A stretch of 11,819 nucleotides of DNA, taken from positions 1-11,819 of the forward strand of contig CAJCJC010000239.1 of assembly GCA_903970575.1 (NCBI GenBank), written 5' to 3'. How positions within the stretch are numbered: position 1 is the first letter of the stretch; each line of letters starts with the position of its first letter. The notes under the pieces were generated by a model, which saw nothing but the letters and a program-made list of their open reading frames with translations, did no database searches and was not told where the DNA came from. Source of the stretch: Alphaproteobacteria bacterium (GTDB lineage Bacteria; Pseudomonadota; Alphaproteobacteria; BOG-932; Roseiterribacteraceae). Below, piece after piece: positions 7,868-11,819 of this stretch. Both the position numbers and the translations under genes were made by a program.

Positions 7868-8763
7868 GAGTTCAGACCCCAGAAATAGACCTTACTGGGT
7901 TCAGGCTCCCATACACGGGCGGCGCCAATATCGGGCAGATCGACCAAGGCGCGGTATTCCGAGCCGAAGGCGACATAGCGATCGGTCTCGGCGAGAACCG
8001 CCGGCTTGCAGGCGATAGGGTCGCGCAGCACGCCGAACCCGTCCCGCGTACCAACAACGAATGTGTAGAACCCATCCAAATCGTCAAGCGAACGCTCCAG
8101 CGAGCGCGCCAGTGAATCCCCATGCTTCATGCAGTGGGTGAGATAGGCGGCGGCAACTTCAGAATCGTTATCGGTTTCGAACGTCACGCCATCGCGCTTC
8201 AGCTCGCGGCGAACGGCGTTATGGTTCGAGAGCGAGCCGTTATGCACGAGACATTGATCGATTCCGGTGGAGAAAGGATGCGCCCCGTTGGTGGTGACCG
8301 CGCTTTCGGTCGCCATGCGGGTATGGCCAATGCCATGCGTGCCGGCCATCGAATCCAACCCGAATCGCCTCGCGACATCCGCCGGGAGGCCAACTTCCTT
8401 ATAGAGCTCCATCCGGTGTCCCTCTCCGACAACCGTCAGCTCAGGCGCGATCTGGAGGATCGCGGCGCGGATCGCGGGCCATCTATCGGCGGAGACGACG
8501 ATGACCCCGTGGGTGTCGCGCGCGACGATCGGAATGAACTCCCCCACAGTCGTGGCGAGGTTGTGCGAGAGTTTTTCAAAATCGGTTCCTGCTGGACCGC
8601 GCAGCGTCGCTTTGATAAAGCCCTCGCGGCCGTCGCCATACACGGCGAAACCGGCGGAATCGGGACCGCGCCCAGTCATCACTTCAAGCATCCGAGAAAG
8701 CATCGACCCCAGCTCAGGTTCGAGCGCCTTATCCTTCAGAAACAAACCGACGATGCCGCACAT
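7864..8763 (-). CDS. mgsA: N-methylglutamate synthase subunit A (class II glutamine amidotransferase)
   Basis: This 299-aa Ntn-hydrolase is of the class II amidotransferase type (GATase_2, as in PurF and GltB). The N-terminus MCGIVGLF puts Cys2 as the nucleophile once Met1 is removed. Other conserved pieces are GRGPDSAGF (31-39), GIGHTRMATES with R149 (144-154), HNGSLSNH (174-181) and NDSE (199-202). In NMG synthase it is expected to release the amine from gamma-glutamylmethylamide (methylamine in place of ammonia) and pass it to the FMN subunit. It is the first gene of the minus-strand mgsABC-gmaS operon. The ATG at 8763 has only a weak AGG at 8770-8772, and a good sigma70-like promoter lies 39 nt upstream. 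The length is normal for the subunit. Confidence 0.95.
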   Translation of the reverse strand: MCGIVGLFLKDKALEPELGSMLSRMLEVMTGRGPDSAGFAVYGDGREGFIKATLRGPAGTDFEKLSHNLATTVGEFIPIVARDTHGVIVVSADRWPAIRAAILQIAPELTVVGEGHRMELYKEVGLPADVARRFGLDSMAGTHGIGHTRMATESAVTTNGAHPFSTGIDQCLVHNGSLSNHNAVRRELKRDGVTFETDNDSEVAAAYLTHCMKHGDSLARSLERSLDDLDGFYTFVVGTRDGFGVLRDPIACKPAVLAETDRYVAFGSEYRALVDLPDIGAARVWEPEPSKVYFWGLNS

Positions 8764-8801
8764 AATACGCCTGCGCTGAGGGGCCTTGAGATCGATGTGA
8801 A

Positions 8802-8828
8802 ACTATAAGGCGCGGTGCGAGCTGTCAA
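8802..8828 (-). promoter_or_regulatory. Sigma70-like promoter for the mgsABC-gmaS operon
   Basis: On the minus strand a perfect TTGACA (-35, at 8823-8828) is followed after 15 nt by TATAGT (-10, at 8802-8807), with TAGTTT as an alternative -10 at 17-nt spacing. The transcript would start near 8795, about 32 nt before the mgsA ATG. No other box of similar quality was seen in the gap. Confidence 0.6.
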
Positions 8829-8844
8829 CCTGAGAGAAAATAAC

Positions 8845-8859
8845 TTTCTTTTAAGGAAA
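8845..8859. promoter_or_regulatory. Imperfect palindrome just upstream of the mgsA -35 box
   Basis: TTTCTTTTAAGGAAA is a 15-nt inverted repeat with one mismatched pair, centred about 57 nt upstream of the predicted mgsA start site. Its place next to the -35 box fits an activator site, but no regulator gene is visible in the window. Confidence 0.3.
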
Positions 8860-8864
8860 CACGA

Positions 8865-8880
8865 GCCCGATATATCAGGC
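8865..8880. promoter_or_regulatory. 16-bp near-palindrome in the divergent control region
   Basis: GCCCGATATATCAGGC is self-complementary except for one pair, about 77 nt upstream of the predicted mgsA start site. It is a candidate operator by symmetry and location only. Confidence 0.35.
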
Positions 8881-9019
8881 ATGCCACGAAGCCGTCTTAG
8901 AAATGCGGCCCGTTACGATCATCAATGTAACGATTGTCGCGACAAGCTCGTCATGAAATTTCGACTTTCTCCAAACCAGACGATTGTTGCGTCTTGTATT
9001 TTCCGCTGTAGCATAAAAT

Positions 9020-9289
9020 ATGCGAACAACTTTCGACCCGCCGAAAAACGCCAAGAATATCGCGGAACGGCAACTGCCCTTTGACCTTGTGGCGGACATC
9101 GACTGGGAGAAAGCGGTGGCGCTGGAAGATACACGGCAAGATTATGGGGAGAGCAAGATTCGCGTCCTGGCGCTTCTCGGGTCCCGCTTGCACGTAGCGG
9201 TCATCACACACCGAGGCGATGCGGTGCATGTCATCAGTTTCCGCAAGGCGAACGCGAAGGAGGTAAGACTCTATGGAAAAAAAGGATAG
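9020..9289 (+). CDS. brnT: BrnT family type II toxin
   Basis: This 89-aa protein matches the BrnT ribonuclease toxin family, which inhibits translation when freed from its antitoxin. The N-terminal FDPPKNAKNIAER (5-17) corresponds to the family F-D-x-x-K-x-x-x-N start. The centre has EDTRQDYGESKIRVLALLG, and the C-terminal block AVHVISFRKANAKEVRLY (68-85) matches the family ISxRxAxxxE pattern. The ATG at 9020 has no visible Shine-Dalgarno. Possible promoter elements (TTGCGT at 8987-8992, TAGCAT at 9009-9014) would start transcription almost at the ATG, so a leaderless message is possible. The last 17 nt overlap brnA. The pair lies between the divergent mgs and dmm operons, which suggests a separate insertion. 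Confidence 0.88.
   Translation: MRTTFDPPKNAKNIAERQLPFDLVADIDWEKAVALEDTRQDYGESKIRVLALLGSRLHVAVITHRGDAVHVISFRKANAKEVRLYGKKG
9257..9264 (+). promoter_or_regulatory. Strong Shine-Dalgarno for the antitoxin gene inside brnT
   Basis: AAGGAGGT, a full match to the 16S rRNA anti-SD, lies 8 nt before the brnA ATG at 9273. The toxin gene has no such site, so translation should favour the antitoxin. Confidence 0.7.
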
Positions 9290-9569
9290 CGGGGCGGCCT
9301 CTCGCCTCGATGAGGAGAATCCGGAATGGACGCGGGATGACATTCAAAAGGGCCGCCCCGCATTGGAGGTGATCTCGGAACTCTTCGGCCCTGAACCGGC
9401 GGCATTCTTAAAGCGTGGACGTGGGCGTCCCGAGAAGACGACCAGGAAAATCAACCAAACCTTAAGGCTCGATGCAGATGTCCTGAAAGCCTATCGAGGG
9501 GAAGGGCCAGGCTGGCAGGCGCGCATCAACCGCATTCTGCGCGAAAACATGCCGGGCGGCCTGAAATAA
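9273..9569 (+). CDS. brnA: BrnA family antitoxin
   Basis: This 98-aa protein matches BrnA antitoxins. The C-terminal half has the family pattern RGRPEKTTRKINQTLRLDAD followed by GPGWQARINRILRENM, a ribbon-helix-helix DNA-binding segment. The N-terminal half (DEENPEWTRDDIQKGRPA) is the usual toxin-wrapping region. BrnA neutralises BrnT and in known systems the complex represses its own promoter. It overlaps the end of brnT by 17 nt in another frame and has an excellent Shine-Dalgarno. It lies 130 nt upstream of dmmD on the same strand, so read-through into the dmm genes is possible; I saw no terminator in between. Confidence 0.9.
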   Translation: MEKKDSGAASRLDEENPEWTRDDIQKGRPALEVISELFGPEPAAFLKRGRGRPEKTTRKINQTLRLDADVLKAYRGEGPGWQARINRILRENMPGGLK

Positions 9570-9576
9570 GCCTGGG

Positions 9577-9605
9577 TTGAACGAATCCGCTTTGCCTAAT
9601 ATACA
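9577..9605 (+). promoter_or_regulatory. Candidate promoter for the dmm operon
   Basis: TTGAAC (9577-9582) and TATACA (9600-9605) are spaced by 17 nt; each matches the sigma70 consensus at four of six positions. The predicted start near 9612 would leave an 88-nt leader before dmmD. That leader holds a small inverted repeat, TTCA-N6-TGAA, at 9643-9656. No terminator hairpin is seen between brnA and this site. Confidence 0.35.
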
Positions 9606-9699
9606 CGCGTCCGTCGGCCACAGTGTTGCGCAGGACGAAATTTTCATTACAGTGAAGAAACAAACTTTCCCGTCTAACCTTGTGATTTAGAGAGAGACC

Positions 9700-10830
9700 A
9701 TGACGGTATCCTGGAGAATTTCAGCGCTCGCCGACCGGCATCGCGCGCTCGGATCGACGCTCGAGGATTGGAACGGCATGGGGTCGGCGTGGAGCTATTC
9801 CCACGACATCGCGCTCGACCATGCCGCGATCCGCACCAAGGCCGGGCTGATGGACGTGTCGGGCCTGAAGAAGATGCACCTCGTCGGGCCGCACGCCTCG
9901 GCCGTTCTCGACTACGCGACGACGCGTGACGTTAGCAAAATTTACCCCGGCAAATCGGCCTATGCATCGATGCTGAACGACGCCGGGACATTTATCGAGG
10001 ATTGCATCCTCTACCGCACAGGTCCCAATTCCTGGATGGTCGTACATGGCAGCGGCGCGGGGCATGAAACGCTGGCCAGCGCCGTGGTCGGACGCAACGC
10101 CGCCATCGTGTTCGACGACGACCTGCACGATCTGTCATTGCAAGGGCCGCTGGCGGTGGATTTCCTGGAAAAGCACGTGCCAGGCATCCGAAGCCTGAAA
10201 TATTTCCATCATATGCAGACGACCTTGTTCAAACGGCCGGTCACGATCTCCCGAACCGGATACACGGGCGAACGCGGCTATGAGATTTTCTGCAAGGCCG
10301 AGGATGCGGGGCCGATTTGGGACACGATCCTGAACGATGGCAAGGACATGGGCATTATTCCGTGCGCCTTCGCCACGCTGGATATGCTGCGCGTCGAAAG
10401 CTATTTGCTGTTCTATCCCTACGACAACTCCCAGACCTATCCGTTCGAGACCGGGCCGCAGGGCGACACGCTATGGGAGCTGGGGCTGGACTTCACGGTC
10501 AGCCCCCGCAAGACCGGCTTTCGCGGGGCGGAATCGCATTACCGGCTGAAAGGCAAGGAACGGTTCAAAATCTTCGGCGTGCTGATCGAGGGCGATGTTC
10601 CTCCGGAGAATGGGGCCAAGCTGTTCGCGGAGGGCAAGCAGGTGGGAATTATCACCCAGGCCATGCATTCCTCGCTCACCGGCAAGACAATGGCCATCGC
10701 GCGATTCGATGTCGACGCGGCGGCGCCAGGCAAGGCGCTGGAGGTCAAGGGCGAGAAGGTCAACGGCCCGGCGACGGCGCAGAGCCTGCCCTTCGACGAC
10801 CCGGACAAGAAAAAACGCATGGCCGCCTGA
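9700..10830 (+). CDS. dmmD: DmmD, GcvT-like tetrahydrofolate-dependent protein of dimethylamine monooxygenase cluster
   Basis: This 376-aa protein has the glycine-cleavage T-protein fold (GCV_T plus C-terminal barrel). The folate-site Asp is D101 in NDAGTFIEDCILYR, with SRTGYTGERGYEIF (184-197) and LDMLRVESYL (227-236) as further T-protein blocks, and GFRGAE at 273-278. No GcvH or GcvP gene accompanies it; dmmA and a ferredoxin reductase gene follow, which is the dmmDABC order. From the fold and setting, it probably accepts the formaldehyde-level C1 unit released from dimethylamine onto tetrahydrofolate, giving methylene-tetrahydrofolate. Start ATG 9700 has only a weak GAGAG upstream. The gene opens the plus-strand operon. 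An ordinary aminomethyltransferase or dimethylglycine/sarcosine-type demethylase is the alternative reading, less likely given the neighbours. Confidence 0.88.
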   Translation: MTVSWRISALADRHRALGSTLEDWNGMGSAWSYSHDIALDHAAIRTKAGLMDVSGLKKMHLVGPHASAVLDYATTRDVSKIYPGKSAYASMLNDAGTFIEDCILYRTGPNSWMVVHGSGAGHETLASAVVGRNAAIVFDDDLHDLSLQGPLAVDFLEKHVPGIRSLKYFHHMQTTLFKRPVTISRTGYTGERGYEIFCKAEDAGPIWDTILNDGKDMGIIPCAFATLDMLRVESYLLFYPYDNSQTYPFETGPQGDTLWELGLDFTVSPRKTGFRGAESHYRLKGKERFKIFGVLIEGDVPPENGAKLFAEGKQVGIITQAMHSSLTGKTMAIARFDVDAAAPGKALEVKGEKVNGPATAQSLPFDDPDKKKRMAA

Positions 10831-10860
10831 GCGGGAAACCAGGCGCATAAGCAGGATTTC

Positions 10861-11463
10861 ATGCTTATTTCAGGGATTAAAAGCCGGCCGATTTATGGAC
10901 GCCTGACGCCCGACGCGCAGGCGAAATCGCATCTGATCGCGGCGGAGGGCGAGGGGGCGGTTGCGGTGCTGGATTTCGCGGCCGAGGCGTCGGTGGAGGC
11001 GCTGTCCCGCACGACAATTCTCTATGCGGCAGGCGGGAGCGGGGGCGCGCATTCGGCGGCGCTGCGCGCTCTGTCCATCGATTATCTTCATGAATTTCCC
11101 ACGATCCCCACCTTGCTGTTCCGGCTCGACGTGGTTCTCGCGACCTCCAAAATGGGCATGCGGCTCTACGCGTCAGGCTCCGAAGGCTTCATCGGGCAGG
11201 TGGTCCAGCGCGCGATGGCGCATGGAATCGATCATCATTCGATCTTTACCGAACACCGGGGGTCGCTGGCCCGCAGGGTTCAATGCACGCATTGCAAGGG
11301 GTTCATGGAGGACGTGACCGCCAATATCGTCCGCTGCGCCCATTGCGGGTTGAACCTGCTGGTTCGCGATCATTATTCCCGGCGACTTGGCGCATTCATG
11401 GGGGTTTGCGCCGACGCGGAAGCGCCCAGTTCCCTGCCTCCGGTCGAGCATATCTTTCCGTGA
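10861..11463 (+). CDS. dmmA: Dimethylamine monooxygenase subunit DmmA
   Basis: This 200-aa protein fits the DmmA family: an alpha/beta N-terminal half (about 1-130, with LLFRLDVVLATSKMGMRLYASGSEGF) and a small C-terminal metal-binding domain with CTHC (142-145) and CAHC (159-162), then DHYSRRLGAFMGV. The two CxxC pairs could hold Zn or Fe; the sequence does not decide. It belongs to the NADPH-dependent DMA monooxygenase that converts dimethylamine to methylamine and formaldehyde. The ATG at 10861 follows AGGA at 10853-10856, 30 nt after dmmD. It ends with a GTGA overlap into dmmB. No signal peptide or membrane segment is present. Confidence 0.87.
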   Translation: MLISGIKSRPIYGRLTPDAQAKSHLIAAEGEGAVAVLDFAAEASVEALSRTTILYAAGGSGGAHSAALRALSIDYLHEFPTIPTLLFRLDVVLATSKMGMRLYASGSEGFIGQVVQRAMAHGIDHHSIFTEHRGSLARRVQCTHCKGFMEDVTANIVRCAHCGLNLLVRDHYSRRLGAFMGVCADAEAPSSLPPVEHIFP

Positions 11464-11819
11464 GCGGCGGCGTTCAGATTCCCGTCCGCGTCGCGGCGAT
11501 CGACACGGTAGCATACAATATCAAGCGATTTCGTCTGGAGGCGGTCTCGGGGGAGCCGATGCCGCTATTTTCCGGCGGATCGCACGTCGTTGTCACCATG
11601 CGGGACGGTGACACGGTCTATCGCAACCCGTATTCGCTCATGGGCTCGCCGACGGAGGGCGGGAGCTATCATATCAGCGTGCTGAGGACAGAGAATTCGG
11701 GCGGCGGATCGCGCTTCCTGCACGAGGGGGTTCAGGTCGGCGCGACGATGACGATCAGCCACCCGATCAATCTGTTTCCGATCAACCAGCGCGGTAGGAA
11801 GCATATCCTGATCGCGGGC
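11460..11819 (+). CDS. dmmB: Dimethylamine monooxygenase reductase subunit DmmB, 5' part (cut by window end)
   Basis: An open frame runs from GTG at 11460 to the window edge, 120 codons with no stop. The first base of the dmmA stop lies within this start codon (GTGA, 4-nt overlap), a sign of translational coupling. The translation starts VSGGVQIPVRVAAID and shows a phthalate-dioxygenase-reductase/VanB-type flavin domain: YRNPYSLMGSP (RxxYS flavin motif, about 56-66), YHISVLR (about 72-78), GSRFLHEGVQVG (about 84-95), ISHPINLFPI, and HILIAG at the edge, where the NAD(P)-binding strand begins. A C-terminal 2Fe-2S ferredoxin domain is expected beyond the window. Its role is to pass NAD(P)H electrons to the haem subunit. 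Confidence 0.88.
   Translation, partial: MSGGVQIPVRVAAIDTVAYNIKRFRLEAVSGEPMPLFSGGSHVVVTMRDGDTVYRNPYSLMGSPTEGGSYHISVLRTENSGGGSRFLHEGVQVGATMTISHPINLFPINQRGRKHILIAG

Noticed and set aside
2648..8909. 13-mer TTAGAAATGCGGC present at 2648-2660 and 8897-8909
   Set aside because: About one chance 13-mer match is expected in a window of this length, and the flanks differ.
8815..9084. Open frames on both strands across the mgsA-brnT gap
   Set aside because: They cover promoter elements and overlap brnT; their translations look like no known family and have no ribosome site.

Overview
The window is GC-rich and densely coded. It looks like a chromosomal segment of a methylated-amine-using alphaproteobacterium; this is inferred from gene content and protein flavour, and I cannot name the genus. 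Its core is a metabolic module for dimethylamine (DMA) and monomethylamine (MMA).

Left arm, all minus strand, reading from about 8.8 kb down to 0.06 kb: mgsA-mgsB-mgsC encode the three subunits of N-methylglutamate synthase, and gmaS encodes gamma-glutamylmethylamide synthetase. These four are tightly packed (4-nt overlap, then 9-nt and 14-nt gaps). More loosely spaced behind them come an N-formylglutamate amidohydrolase-family gene, a transglutaminase-like gene and a large membrane-bound hybrid histidine kinase. A sigma70-like promoter (TTGACA/TATAGT) and two imperfect palindromes lie just upstream of mgsA.

Centre, about 8.8-9.7 kb: a BrnT/BrnA type II toxin-antitoxin pair on the plus strand, with an AT-richer stretch upstream of it. 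It sits between the two divergent amine operons.

Right arm, plus strand, 9.7 kb to the window end: dmmD (GcvT-like, tetrahydrofolate-dependent), dmmA and the 5' part of dmmB (ferredoxin reductase-type subunit) of dimethylamine monooxygenase. The window cuts dmmB. dmmC, the haem-binding DUF3445 subunit, is expected immediately beyond the right edge.

Together: Dmm oxidatively demethylates DMA to MMA plus a formaldehyde-level C1 unit, and DmmD may pass that unit to tetrahydrofolate. GmaS joins MMA to glutamate using ATP, and MgsABC converts the product to N-methylglutamate. The N-methylglutamate dehydrogenase genes (mgdABCD) needed to finish the pathway are not in this window. The most interesting points are the N-formylglutamate amidohydrolase linked to this pathway, the toxin-antitoxin pair between the two halves, the transglutaminase-like protein with Ser where the catalytic His is expected, and a possible 30-codon ORF downstream of gmaS.
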